NCBI GenBank assembly: GCA_038043025.1
Contig: JBBTCW010000006.1
Location: 1-64,000, forward strand
Length of the DNA stretch: 64,000 bases
From: O2-02-FULL-42-9 sp038043025
GTDB lineage: Bacteria; Pseudomonadota; Gammaproteobacteria; UBA12402
Direction of reading: 5' to 3'
Below are positions 15,135 to 24,343 of this stretch, piece by piece. The notes under the pieces were generated by a model. That model was not told the DNA's origin. It saw nothing but the letters and a program-made list of their open reading frames with translations, and made no database searches. The position numbers and the translations under genes are program-made. The first letter of the stretch is position 1, and every line of letters begins with the position of its first letter.

Positions 15135-17285
15135 ATGGGCGATTTTGTTTGTCCTAAGTGTTATCAAAGATTACTAGAAAGTACCGATATTTTGAGCTGC
15201 GCTCAATGTCGATCTTGTTATGAAATTAAAGAAGATATCCCTGTTTTTATTGAAAAATCAGAATATTGGTGTAATGTTTCTCGGGAAAAAATGCTGGATT
15301 TAATTCAAGATGCAGAAAAATCGAGAGATTGGTTATCGACGGCTTATCGCCATATTCCAAAATGCATCCCTGCTTTTGTGCCATTATATCGTGCAGATGC
15401 ACAGTTTTTATTTCCGATCGATAAAAATGCGCGAGTATTAGACGCGGGTAGTATGTGGGGTGGGTTGACTGTGCCCATTGCGCAATTTTGCAAAGAAATT
15501 TATGCGGTTGATAAAACATGGGAAACCTTGCGATTTTTGCAAGTGCGCGCAAAACAAATGAAGCTTAAAAATATTGTTCCCGTTGTTGCGTCAACCCATC
15601 ACTTGCCGTTCCCCGATGATTATTTTGATTTTGCTGTATTAAATGGTGTCTTAGAGTGGCTGGGTGTTGCGCAAGACGTCGTGTTGGATGAACATTGGTG
15701 CGGGAAACAAACGGTACAATATGATTATACTTATCAGCCTGAGGAGATGCAACGACAGGGGCTTCAAGAATTATATCGCGTCTTAAAACCGGGCGGTGGT
15801 ATTTATATTGCAATAGAAAATCGAATAGGTCTACAGTATTTTTGTGGTCATCCGGATGATCATGTTAATGTTCGTTTTATTCCTTTTTTGCCACGTTGGA
15901 TGGCAAATGGGATAACGAAAAAAATCCGTAATACAGATTATCGGACTTATATTTATTCACCTAAAAAACTGGTTGATTTGATAGAAAGCGCTGGATTTCA
16001 AAATACAAAATTATATTCAGCCTATCCGCATTATGGCAAGATGTCTCGTTTATCGCCCTTTTCCATTTTCAACCATATTAAAAAAATTGCGACAACAGGC
16101 TATGCACATATTAAGGTTTTTGTTTTATCTCTAGTTTGGAAATTAATTCCAAATCCAATTTGTCAATATTTATCGCCGAGCTTGGCGGTTATTGCATCGA
16201 AAGGAGAGGGGTATAATTTTCAGCCAAGGCTGTTAGAAATATTGTCCAAAAATGGCCTGATCGAGAAAGACGATATATTGAATTATGAATTAATATTGGC
16301 AAATAATCGATTTGGTAACGGTCATTCGGTCAATTATCTTGTGTACGATAAGCGAGCGATGAAAATGCAGTATTTTTGTAAAATCAGCCGCGCTCAGCAG
16401 AATACATCTTTGTTATTAGAAGCAGAGAATTTAGCACGCCTATTAAAACAGTTGCAACAGACCTCAATTAGCAACAGTATTCCTAAGCTTTATTATGGAG
16501 GTGTTGAGGATGGTATTACGATACAAGTTGTAGGTTACCTGGATGCGAAAAATATTCATACGGGCATTTTAAATGGATTACGTCGTATGAATAAATTTCT
16601 ATCTTTTGACAACAGGCTGTTAGGTTTTTGTGCGGATGGCGTTCAACGGTTGAGTAGAAGATATTGGTTGTTGAGTATGGATTCCGTGATATTAAAGGCG
16701 ATTGATTGGTTGGTGGTTTTTCAAGAAGCGACAAAGGGGAGAGAATTTAATATTCATCAAGAAGGGACAGCGTGGTTGAGAGAAAAAATAGGATTGCTTA
16801 AAAATAATCAGCTCATGCTTGATGATGCATGGCCGGCAATCAATACATTTGGCCAGGCATTAAATGATCTTGAAAATATCACACTTCCTCTTTGTGCGCA
16901 GCACGGTGATTTTGATATTTGTAATTTATTGCGCTCGGCGGCTGGATTATATGTGGTTGATTTTGAGCATGCGGAGGAAAATCAATTACCTTTTTTTGAT
17001 TTAGGTAATTTGATTTTTAGTCCGTTAATAGCGGAGTGGCGCTTGAGTTGTAAAAAAATTTCATTGCCTCAGTATGTGATTAACACTTCCTGGGAGAGTT
17101 ATTTGAAAAAATGGATTCATTATTATTTTCAAAAAAGTCATCTTGACGAACGACTGATAAGATTTTTTCCATTGTTTGTTGTACTGGAACAAAATGCTAA
17201 GCAATATCCCGCTTATCGTGACCCAAAAGATTATCCTCTGTTTGGTCAGGATAGCTTTAATAACATGATAGGCTGGTGTTTATGA
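15135..17285 (+). CDS. Methyltransferase-kinase fusion (Trm112-like zinc ribbon, SAM methyltransferase, APH-type phosphotransferase)
   Basis: A 716-residue three-part protein. Residues 6-25 hold a CxxC...CxxC zinc ribbon (Cys6, 9, 22, 25). Around residues 98-230 a class I SAM methyltransferase is seen (VLDAGSMWGG, VLKPGGG). Residues about 590-613 carry the aminoglycoside-phosphotransferase/kinase signature QHGDFDICN followed by VVDFEHA. The layout recalls WbdD of E. coli O9a, whose methyltransferase and kinase halves cap the O-polysaccharide end and so set chain length; the homology is at domain level only. A chain-capping role, or methyl and phosphate decoration of a sugar, is inference. Confidence 0.75.
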   Translation: MGDFVCPKCYQRLLESTDILSCAQCRSCYEIKEDIPVFIEKSEYWCNVSREKMLDLIQDAEKSRDWLSTAYRHIPKCIPAFVPLYRADAQFLFPIDKNARVLDAGSMWGGLTVPIAQFCKEIYAVDKTWETLRFLQVRAKQMKLKNIVPVVASTHHLPFPDDYFDFAVLNGVLEWLGVAQDVVLDEHWCGKQTVQYDYTYQPEEMQRQGLQELYRVLKPGGGIYIAIENRIGLQYFCGHPDDHVNVRFIPFLPRWMANGITKKIRNTDYRTYIYSPKKLVDLIESAGFQNTKLYSAYPHYGKMSRLSPFSIFNHIKKIATTGYAHIKVFVLSLVWKLIPNPICQYLSPSLAVIASKGEGYNFQPRLLEILSKNGLIEKDDILNYELILANNRFGNGHSVNYLVYDKRAMKMQYFCKISRAQQNTSLLLEAENLARLLKQLQQTSISNSIPKLYYGGVEDGITIQVVGYLDAKNIHTGILNGLRRMNKFLSFDNRLLGFCADGVQRLSRRYWLLSMDSVILKAIDWLVVFQEATKGREFNIHQEGTAWLREKIGLLKNNQLMLDDAWPAINTFGQALNDLENITLPLCAQHGDFDICNLLRSAAGLYVVDFEHAEENQLPFFDLGNLIFSPLIAEWRLSCKKISLPQYVINTSWESYLKKWIHYYFQKSHLDERLIRFFPLFVVLEQNAKQYPAYRDPKDYPLFGQDSFNNMIGWCL

Positions 17286-18199
17286 GAGGATGGTTAGGTA
17301 AAATCAACGGTATTGTAATTCTTATTAGTCGAAAATTCTTGGCTTTATTGTGCAAGCTCGATAGAAAATTGCAATTACCTTTTAATGCAGACCGACATTA
17401 TTGTGGCGTAATAATGTCAACTGTTTCTCATGATATGGCCAGCGATGTGGACGAAAAATATTATACAGAACAGTATTGGCAGATTATTAAAAAGCATTTG
17501 AATCGTTTGGTTATCTCTGATGAAGTATCTTGTTTAGATTTAGGTTGTGGTCAGGGACGTTTTGTTGTTCCTCTGGCGGATTGGTGTAGTCGCTATGATG
17601 GAAGAGTGATAGGTGTGGATGTGTCGGTAGCTGCCATTGAGGAGGCTAAAAAAAATGTAGAACTATCTGGTCAGCAAAACATACAATTTAAGGCGGAAAA
17701 TATTCATGAATATATCACTACAGTGGCGGATGCAAGTGTGGATGTGGTTTTTTTTCTGGAGGTGATATTTTTCTTGCCAAATTATGAGGCGGTTCTGACT
17801 CATATTGTAAGAGTTTTGAAACCAGGCGGTTTTTTGATGGCTTCTTTTCGTTCGCAATATTTTGATGTGTTGTTTAGTTTAAAGCATGGTATGTGGGATA
17901 GTTTGAATGTTCTCTTAAATCAGCGCGGTGGTCGTTTATGGGGTAAAGATATCTTTTTTAACTGGCATACGGCGGATGAGATTGCAGAAATTTTGGAAAA
18001 TAAATATGCTTTACAATTATTGGAATTACGTGGTATAGGATGTTGTTCGGGCATCGCGGGAGATCCTTTTGGAGATATAGTGAGCCCCTCTAAATTGAGT
18101 AAAAGTGAGTTTGATAGGCTAATGGATGTGGAATTAGAGATGGGACGGCATGTTCCCGATGCGGGAAGATATATTTTAACTATTGCTCAGAAAAAATAA
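17282..18199 (+). CDS. Class I SAM-dependent methyltransferase
   Basis: A 305-residue methyltransferase with motif I CLDLGCGQGRFV, acidic GVDVS and the post-motif VLKPGGFLMAS. The ATG at 17282 overlaps the upstream stop (ATGA), indicating coupling to the methyltransferase-kinase gene; the alternative GTG at 17276 has no clear ribosome site. An N-terminal hydrophobic/basic stretch of about 60 residues precedes the catalytic domain and may touch the membrane. It is likely an O- or N-methyltransferase acting on a sugar of the polymer; the target is unknown. Confidence 0.8.
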   Translation: MRGWLGKINGIVILISRKFLALLCKLDRKLQLPFNADRHYCGVIMSTVSHDMASDVDEKYYTEQYWQIIKKHLNRLVISDEVSCLDLGCGQGRFVVPLADWCSRYDGRVIGVDVSVAAIEEAKKNVELSGQQNIQFKAENIHEYITTVADASVDVVFFLEVIFFLPNYEAVLTHIVRVLKPGGFLMASFRSQYFDVLFSLKHGMWDSLNVLLNQRGGRLWGKDIFFNWHTADEIAEILENKYALQLLELRGIGCCSGIAGDPFGDIVSPSKLSKSEFDRLMDVELEMGRHVPDAGRYILTIAQKK

Positions 18200-18208
18200 G
18201 TATTTTTT

Positions 18209-19132
18209 ATGAACCAGCCGATCGTTAGCGTTATCATGAATTGTTATAATTCTGCTACTTATTTATCCGAAGCGATTGATTCTGTTTATGCGCAAACTTT
18301 TCGAGATTGGGAAATTATTTTTTATGATAATGATTCTATAGACAATAGTGCGGAGATTGCGAAATCGTATGATCATAAATTAAAATATTTTAAATCTGAA
18401 AAAACGATATCCTTAGGTGCAGCGCGTAAAGCGGCGATTGATTTTTCGGAAGGGAAATATATTGCTTTTTTGGATTGTGACGATCTGTGGTTGCCAGAAA
18501 AATTAGAACGACAAGTTGCGGCGATTGCACAAGCGCATTTTTCAGAACGACGCAATGGTTTATGTTATACGAGTGCTGTGCGAATTGATGGGGCGGGTAA
18601 TACACTTCTGCCTTATGCGTATCGCATTAAATTGGCGCAAGGAAATATTTATAAGGCTCTTATTGAAGATTGTTTTATTGCTTGCTCTGCTACGCTTATG
18701 GATAAGGAAGTTTATAGGGTGACGGGTGATTTCGATGAAAAATATCATATGGTTGAAGAATTGGATCTTTGGTTGCGCATTGCCAAAGATTATGACGTTG
18801 TATTAGTCGATCAGGCATTAACAAAAATTAGAATGCACGCGCATAATCAATCAAATAATAATTTAATTACAATAGAAGAGTATGGGTGTCTTTTAACGGA
18901 GAAATTAATTAAAGATTCTGATGTAGCGGATCTTTGCAAAAAGAAAATTGACGAGTTGAGGCTCCGAAAAATGTTCGTGCAAATGGCGGTGGCAAAAAAA
19001 GGGGTTGCTCGGTTTTTAAAAAATTTTTGTGTAGTTATTGGATTCTGTTTATTACACCCCATTATTAGCATGCGTTTTTTTAAAAAATACTTTAGCTTCA
19101 ATATGATTTATTTGTTTTTTAAGAAGTTTTAA
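18209..19132 (+). CDS. Glycosyltransferase family 2
   Basis: A 307-residue GT-A transferase with the start VSVIMNCYNSATYLSEAI, nucleotide-binding YDNDS and the metal-binding DCDDLW (DXD equivalent), and a later VEELDLWLRI. C-terminal hydrophobic and basic segments suggest membrane association. It would add one sugar to the lipid-linked repeat unit on the cytoplasmic face. It is convergent with, and overlaps by 4 bp, the minus-strand initiating transferase. Confidence 0.88.
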   Translation: MNQPIVSVIMNCYNSATYLSEAIDSVYAQTFRDWEIIFYDNDSIDNSAEIAKSYDHKLKYFKSEKTISLGAARKAAIDFSEGKYIAFLDCDDLWLPEKLERQVAAIAQAHFSERRNGLCYTSAVRIDGAGNTLLPYAYRIKLAQGNIYKALIEDCFIACSATLMDKEVYRVTGDFDEKYHMVEELDLWLRIAKDYDVVLVDQALTKIRMHAHNQSNNNLITIEEYGCLLTEKLIKDSDVADLCKKKIDELRLRKMFVQMAVAKKGVARFLKNFCVVIGFCLLHPIISMRFFKKYFSFNMIYLFFKKF

Positions 19133-20343
19133 ATGCCAATTTTGCCAATAATTGTATAGATCGTTTTGAAAAAGATACGAATATCAATCCACATCGAAAA
19201 ATGTTTTACATAAAACAAATCATATTGCAGCTTTTCTAGCGCCCCATTCACACCGTTGCTATAGCCATACATCACTTGCGACCAGCCACTAATACCGGGT
19301 TTTACTAATAATCGGATGTTATAAATCGGGATTTCCTTGGTGTATTTTTCAGTCAGATCAACTCGTTCGGGTCTTGGGCCGATTAAACTCATTTCATTTT
19401 TTAAAATATTAAAGAATTGCGGTAATTCATCAAGTCGATATTGCCGTAGTATATGGCCGAGCTTCGTAATACGTTTGTCATGCCGGCTGGTTTCATCTAA
19501 ATCGTTTGAATTGATCATGGTTCTAAATTTATAGAGTTTAAAGAGCTTTCCACCTTGCCCGATTCTCATTTGTGAGAAGAAAATGGGTCGCCCCATACAA
19601 ATAAAAATGAGAGTGCCGATCGTTAAGCTGATGATGGATAAAAAGGGCAGTAATATAAGCGTAATGGCAATATCAAATATTTTTTTAATGAGCGAATAAA
19701 CGGGATTGATGGAAAAACTATTTTTTATCCAAGAGGCATTGAGTTCTTTAACGCTGACTTTTCCAGTCAAATATTCTTCTAAGGTAGAGGGGGTTAAAAC
19801 GGGAATGCCAATGATTTGGGCGTGTGCGATCAATTTTCGCCAATCATTTGAATAGTCGGTACCATATTCAAACAAAATACAGTCAAAGTTTTTTAGTTTT
19901 AAGTCATCTATGTTTTGAACGCTATGGTAGAGCACATTGCGATGTGGTGAAAGCTTATGTCGTAAATCCTGATAGATTAAGACATGAATTGGCGGCTGTC
20001 TTAATCGCGCATAGATAAAACGATAGGTGATCATGAAGATAAGGGTAATGAGTAAATAAATAATGGCAATGAACATTCTCCCATAAGTTTTGATGATAAA
20101 AAGATAGCTGGCGCTAAAAAATAAAGACCACCAGATCGTCATAAAGGTGTGGGTGTAATAATCAAATATAAAATAGCGTACTCGGTAGGTGAGAATCCAT
20201 GAGCCAATAAAGGTTAAAAACAAAAGCATAATAGCATTCAAATTTATAGGGACTTTGCTCAGGTGCCCTATCAGGCTAATTATGAATAATAGGCAGATAT
20301 CGAGAATAAAAAACAACATCTTATAAGTGTTTCGTGACCACAT
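19129..20343 (-). CDS. Initiating polyprenyl-phosphate sugar-1-phosphate transferase (WbaP/WcaJ type)
   Basis: A 404-residue membrane protein with four N-terminal hydrophobic segments, a Rossmann-like CoA-binding-type middle region, and a C-terminal bacterial sugar transferase domain. The domain shows KFRTMI, the RQYRLDELPQFFNIL motif, SLIGPRPER and VKPGISGWSQ. These enzymes transfer a sugar-1-phosphate from an NDP-sugar to undecaprenyl phosphate, the first step of repeat-unit assembly. The domain order is that of the polyisoprenyl-phosphate hexose-1-P transferases. It and the upstream radical SAM gene form a two-gene minus-strand unit facing the rest of the locus. Confidence 0.92.
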   Translation of the reverse strand: MWSRNTYKMLFFILDICLLFIISLIGHLSKVPINLNAIMLLFLTFIGSWILTYRVRYFIFDYYTHTFMTIWWSLFFSASYLFIIKTYGRMFIAIIYLLITLIFMITYRFIYARLRQPPIHVLIYQDLRHKLSPHRNVLYHSVQNIDDLKLKNFDCILFEYGTDYSNDWRKLIAHAQIIGIPVLTPSTLEEYLTGKVSVKELNASWIKNSFSINPVYSLIKKIFDIAITLILLPFLSIISLTIGTLIFICMGRPIFFSQMRIGQGGKLFKLYKFRTMINSNDLDETSRHDKRITKLGHILRQYRLDELPQFFNILKNEMSLIGPRPERVDLTEKYTKEIPIYNIRLLVKPGISGWSQVMYGYSNGVNGALEKLQYDLFYVKHFSMWIDIRIFFKTIYTIIGKIGI

Positions 20344-20362
20344 AATGAAATGTCCCGTTATT

Positions 20363-21790
20363 TTATGTGAGAGCCATTTTTAAGGCCATTTTTGCTTTTC
20401 TTAAGAATTGAGTAATATCTTTCGTTTTAAGTATTTCCGCCAAAATAATTCTCGGTTTTAAATAGAAATTTCGTTGTATTGTATTTTGCATTTTTCGTAA
20501 GGTTTTATCGTCAAAGTATTGGCTAATAAAAGGTGTTTGAAAGTCAGGATTTGGCGTGGTTGCAAATGCTCGCCAGTAATCGTGGGCAATCGTTTTGTTA
20601 TTTAATAAATTCTGATAGAGTTTTGTTTGTGGCATGGCGGTGCAGATGGCGCAATGGAGATGTTGGGGTTTTATTTCTTTAATTAATTTGAGTGTTTGAT
20701 GGATGTCATTGAGTGTCTCATGCGGTGCGCCAATCATGATATAGGCAAAACAGTCGATTTTATGTTTATGGGCAAAATAAAACGCATTTTTTATTTGTTC
20801 TAGGGTAATACCTTTTTCGAGATAATTTAAGACTTCTTGTGAGCCAGATTCGACGCCGAAATATATTCTATAACACCCGGATTTTTTTAGATAAGAGGCT
20901 ATTTCATTATCGATATGATTCACTCTCGAGCTGATTTTGTATTGAATGTTTAATTTTTCTTCTATGAGTAATTGACAGAATTTTATTGTTCTTTTTCGAT
21001 CCAGTGTGAAATTATCGTCTTGTAAAAAGAATTCTGTAATGCCTTTATCGACAAGGAATTTTATTTCTTGAAGGACATTTTGAGGGCTTCTGGTGCGATA
21101 GCGGGATCGACGTATGTCGCAAAAAGAACAGGCATAGGGGCAGCCCCGTGTGGTTATGATATTAGCAATGTTATTAGTGCAAGCAAGCAAGTTGGTATAA
21201 TTTTTTAAATTGATTAATTCGTAAGCGGGAAAGGGAATAGCATCTAGATTTTGAATTAATGCTCTGTTTGGATTAATGACGCATTGCCCATGCTGATTTT
21301 TATAGCCAAGCCCATAAATAGTATGTAAATAATCTTTATAAGAGTGAGGGTGTTTTGATAAGATGTTGACGAGTTCGACGCACGTTGTTTCTCCTTCACC
21401 AACGACCACAAAATCAACAGGCGCCAAATTTACTGTTTCGTGCGGGTATAGGGTTGGGTGCCAACCTCCAAAACATATTTTGGTATGAGGCGTTGCAGTT
21501 TTCACTATTTTACAAACTTCTAAACAGTTGAGTAAATTGAAGGTGAGCACACTAAACCCAACGATATCAGGTTTTTCAGTGCTGAGCTGTGTGCGTAGAT
21601 CTTTTAAGCTCAGTTGACTTAATCGCATGTCAATAATCTTAATCGTGATATTTTTGATCGCTTCTCGTAATGCAGCTGCAACATACAGTAGACCTAGTGC
21701 GGGGCGAGAGGCATTATTTTGATCAGCTTTTGTAAAAGCGTATGGTTCGATGTAGTAAATACTTGGAGGGACGATAAAATATATTTTCAT
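20363..21790 (-). CDS. B12-binding radical SAM protein
   Basis: A 475-residue protein with an N-terminal cobalamin-binding-type region (GLLYVAAALRE, DIVGFSVLTFN, CFGGWHPTLYP, VVGEGE) and a radical SAM core with the cluster motif CPYACSFCDIRR. The start MKIYFIVPP at 21790 is chosen over a TTG at 21808. Class B radical SAM enzymes methylate unactivated carbons or phosphinates, though many perform other chemistry. It lies 19 bp before the initiating sugar transferase. Two further proteins of this type lie at 56224 and 57979. Confidence 0.85.
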   Translation of the reverse strand: MKIYFIVPPSIYYIEPYAFTKADQNNASRPALGLLYVAAALREAIKNITIKIIDMRLSQLSLKDLRTQLSTEKPDIVGFSVLTFNLLNCLEVCKIVKTATPHTKICFGGWHPTLYPHETVNLAPVDFVVVGEGETTCVELVNILSKHPHSYKDYLHTIYGLGYKNQHGQCVINPNRALIQNLDAIPFPAYELINLKNYTNLLACTNNIANIITTRGCPYACSFCDIRRSRYRTRSPQNVLQEIKFLVDKGITEFFLQDDNFTLDRKRTIKFCQLLIEEKLNIQYKISSRVNHIDNEIASYLKKSGCYRIYFGVESGSQEVLNYLEKGITLEQIKNAFYFAHKHKIDCFAYIMIGAPHETLNDIHQTLKLIKEIKPQHLHCAICTAMPQTKLYQNLLNNKTIAHDYWRAFATTPNPDFQTPFISQYFDDKTLRKMQNTIQRNFYLKPRIILAEILKTKDITQFLRKAKMALKMALT

Positions 21791-21970
21791 TGTGCAATAT
21801 TTAAGCAAATCATTCTTTAATTCATTGAATTATGGCGAATTTATAAGAATCCCATTCTACTCGCGATTTTCATAAGAGCAAGCTGACAGTAGAAATGATT
21901 TTGGTAATACCCGCTGATTTATGATAGAGTGGATGCCTTTAAAATACTTAGAATATATGCTGTAAATTCT

Positions 21971-23764
21971 ATGTTTCAACTGACGAGAAAAATTATTGCT
22001 TTACTCGATAGGGGCGACCGCATTAAGGCGGGCTTGCTTTTGTTTCCGATGTTAGTTGCTGCTATTGTCGATGTGATTGGCATTGCATTTGTGATGCCTT
22101 TTATTGTCATGGTTGCAGATCCTGGCGCTATTCAAGCGCATCAAAAATTATTGTATTTCTATCAACTTTCTCATGCATCGAGTCCGCATCGATTTTTAAT
22201 TTTATTAGGGATTGTATTATTTTTTGTTTTAGTCATCGCCAATGCGTTGGGCGCGCTCAATAATTGGTTTATGTGGAAATTTATGGGAGCACAAGAGAGT
22301 AAAATATCCTCGCGCTTGTTAGAAAAATATTTATCTCATCCGTATGAATTCTTTTTGAATCAAAACACATCGGCGCTCATGAAAAATATTATTACTGAGA
22401 CGGAAGTGGTGAGCCATGGCATCATTATGTATAGTATGCAGTTACTCACGAAGCTGTTTGCGGTATTTTTTATTGTGCTTTTGTTGATGATTGTTAATTT
22501 TAAATTGGCTGTGTTTCTTTCGGTCATCATGGGTAGCGTTTACGCCGTTATATACGCTTTTATTCGGAAACGCTTGGGGCGTATTAGTATTGACATGACA
22601 ACGTCTCAAGAAGCGCGGTTTCAACTGCTGAATGAATCATTTGGTGGGGTCAAAGAGATTAAATTTTTGAAATTATCTCGCTTTTTTCTGAACCAATTTA
22701 AAGAGTCTACCGAAAAGTATACGTCGTCAAAAGCACGGTTACAAATTATTAGTACAATGCCGAAGTATATTTTGGAGAGTATTGCTTTTGGCGGTGTTTT
22801 TTTAATTGTTGTCTATATGTTGGCAGCTCAACACAGTACAGCAACGATTTTGCCTATTTTGGGTGTCTATGTATTTGCCGGTTATCGTTTATTGCCGGCA
22901 TTACAAACTATTTTTATGATCTTAAGTTCGCTGAAAGGGGGCTTTGCATCCTTGGATTTGGTGAGTCATGACTTATTGACATCCCTGACTATCAACCAAG
23001 AAAATAGCATGCCGTCGAATAAATTAATCATGCAAAAAACATTGCAGTTGAATGCGATACAATTTTCCTATCCGAATGCAACTTGCCCTGTTTTTTCTAA
23101 TTTTCATTTTGTTGTTCAAGCCAATACGACGATTGGATTGGTAGGAACGACGGGGGCGGGAAAAACGACATTAATTGATATTATTTTAGGTGTGTTATCG
23201 CATCAATCAGGTGCGTTAGTGGTTGATAATGTCGTGATTAATGGGGATAATTTGTCTCATTGGCAGGCCAATATTGGTTATGTCCCTCAACAGATTTTTT
23301 TGTTGGACAATACCATTGCGAGTAATATTGCGTTTGGCATAGAAAAAGAAAATATTGATTATGCCGCTGTTGAGCGAGCCGCTCGCATTGCTAATTTGCA
23401 TGATTTTATTGTGTCGGAACTGCCGCTTCAATATCAGACTGTTGTGGGCGAAAGAGGTGTACGATTAAGCGGCGGACAACGACAGCGCATTGGCATCGCG
23501 CGCGCTTTATATCGTGACCCTGGCGTACTTATTTTGGATGAGGCGACGAGTTCGTTGGATGGAATTACAGAATTAGCAATTATGGATGCAATACATAATT
23601 TGGCTCGCAAAAAAACGATTATTATTATCGCGCATCGCTTAACGACTTTGAAAGAATGCGATGTGATTTATATAATGGAAAAAGGGAAAATTGTGGACAA
23701 AGGAAAATATGAATCCTTAATGTCGGTAAATTTAGAATTTCAAAAAATGGCAAATTTGGAGTAA
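21971..23764 (+). CDS. ABC transporter, PglK/Wzk-like lipid-linked oligosaccharide flippase
   Basis: A 597-residue half-transporter. N-terminal six-helix membrane domain begins with VDVIGIAFVMPFIVM, resembling the first helix of Campylobacter PglK. The ATPase domain has Walker A GTTGAGKTT, signature LSGGQRQR, Walker B VLILDEATSSLD and the His switch AHRL. The ATG at 21971 is favoured over the GTG at 21929. No Wzx-type flippase is present in the window, so this is the best candidate for moving the undecaprenyl-linked unit across the inner membrane. An MsbA-like lipid exporter is the alternative. Confidence 0.82.
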   Translation: MFQLTRKIIALLDRGDRIKAGLLLFPMLVAAIVDVIGIAFVMPFIVMVADPGAIQAHQKLLYFYQLSHASSPHRFLILLGIVLFFVLVIANALGALNNWFMWKFMGAQESKISSRLLEKYLSHPYEFFLNQNTSALMKNIITETEVVSHGIIMYSMQLLTKLFAVFFIVLLLMIVNFKLAVFLSVIMGSVYAVIYAFIRKRLGRISIDMTTSQEARFQLLNESFGGVKEIKFLKLSRFFLNQFKESTEKYTSSKARLQIISTMPKYILESIAFGGVFLIVVYMLAAQHSTATILPILGVYVFAGYRLLPALQTIFMILSSLKGGFASLDLVSHDLLTSLTINQENSMPSNKLIMQKTLQLNAIQFSYPNATCPVFSNFHFVVQANTTIGLVGTTGAGKTTLIDIILGVLSHQSGALVVDNVVINGDNLSHWQANIGYVPQQIFLLDNTIASNIAFGIEKENIDYAAVERAARIANLHDFIVSELPLQYQTVVGERGVRLSGGQRQRIGIARALYRDPGVLILDEATSSLDGITELAIMDAIHNLARKKTIIIIAHRLTTLKECDVIYIMEKGKIVDKGKYESLMSVNLEFQKMANLE

Positions 23765-23767
23765 CTG

Positions 23768-24343
23768 ATGGATATTGAAAATTTTACATTAAATTATTTG
23801 GACAGATTGGGCGCGCTGTTAAAAAAAGTGAACAGATCTTCCGTGTCAGCGATAGTGACATGCTTAGAAAAAGCGATTGAGCAGCATGCTAGAATATATA
23901 TTTTAGGCAATGGAGGTAGTGCGGCAACGGCTGCGCATATGGTGAATGATCTGGGGGCTGGCTTAAATCGCCGCGATGTTCGTAAATTTAATATCATTAA
24001 TTTAGCCGATAACGCGTCTGTTTGTACGGCGCTTGCCAATGACGTGGGTTATGACAATATATTTTATTATCAACTCCGAGATGTGATAAAGCCAAATGAT
24101 ATTGTGATTGCCATTTCCTGTAGTGGAAATTCTCCAAACATATTGAAAGCCGTTGATTATGCAAAAAAACAAGGTGCTATCATTGTCGGTGCAACGGGAT
24201 TTGACGGTGGACAGTTGAAACCATTAAGTGATGTTGCGTTTCATGTTGACACGGCGAAAGGAGATTATGGATTAGTTGAAGATATGCATATGATACTGAA
24301 TCATATTATTTATTCATATTATGTGTCATTGGTGGAGACGTAA
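23768..24343 (+). CDS. gmhA: Sedoheptulose-7-phosphate isomerase (GmhA-like SIS protein)
   Basis: A 191-residue SIS-domain isomerase with the phosphate-binding GNGGSAATAAHMVNDL near residues 44-59 and SCSGNSPNIL, close to GmhA in length and motifs. GmhA converts sedoheptulose 7-phosphate to D-glycero-D-manno-heptose 7-phosphate. GGAG lies 6 bases before the ATG. With the HldE-like enzyme at 28950 and nucleotidyltransferase at 30432 it forms a heptose activation route dedicated to the polysaccharide. Its stop overlaps the start of the next gene. Confidence 0.85.
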   Translation: MDIENFTLNYLDRLGALLKKVNRSSVSAIVTCLEKAIEQHARIYILGNGGSAATAAHMVNDLGAGLNRRDVRKFNIINLADNASVCTALANDVGYDNIFYYQLRDVIKPNDIVIAISCSGNSPNILKAVDYAKKQGAIIVGATGFDGGQLKPLSDVAFHVDTAKGDYGLVEDMHMILNHIIYSYYVSLVET

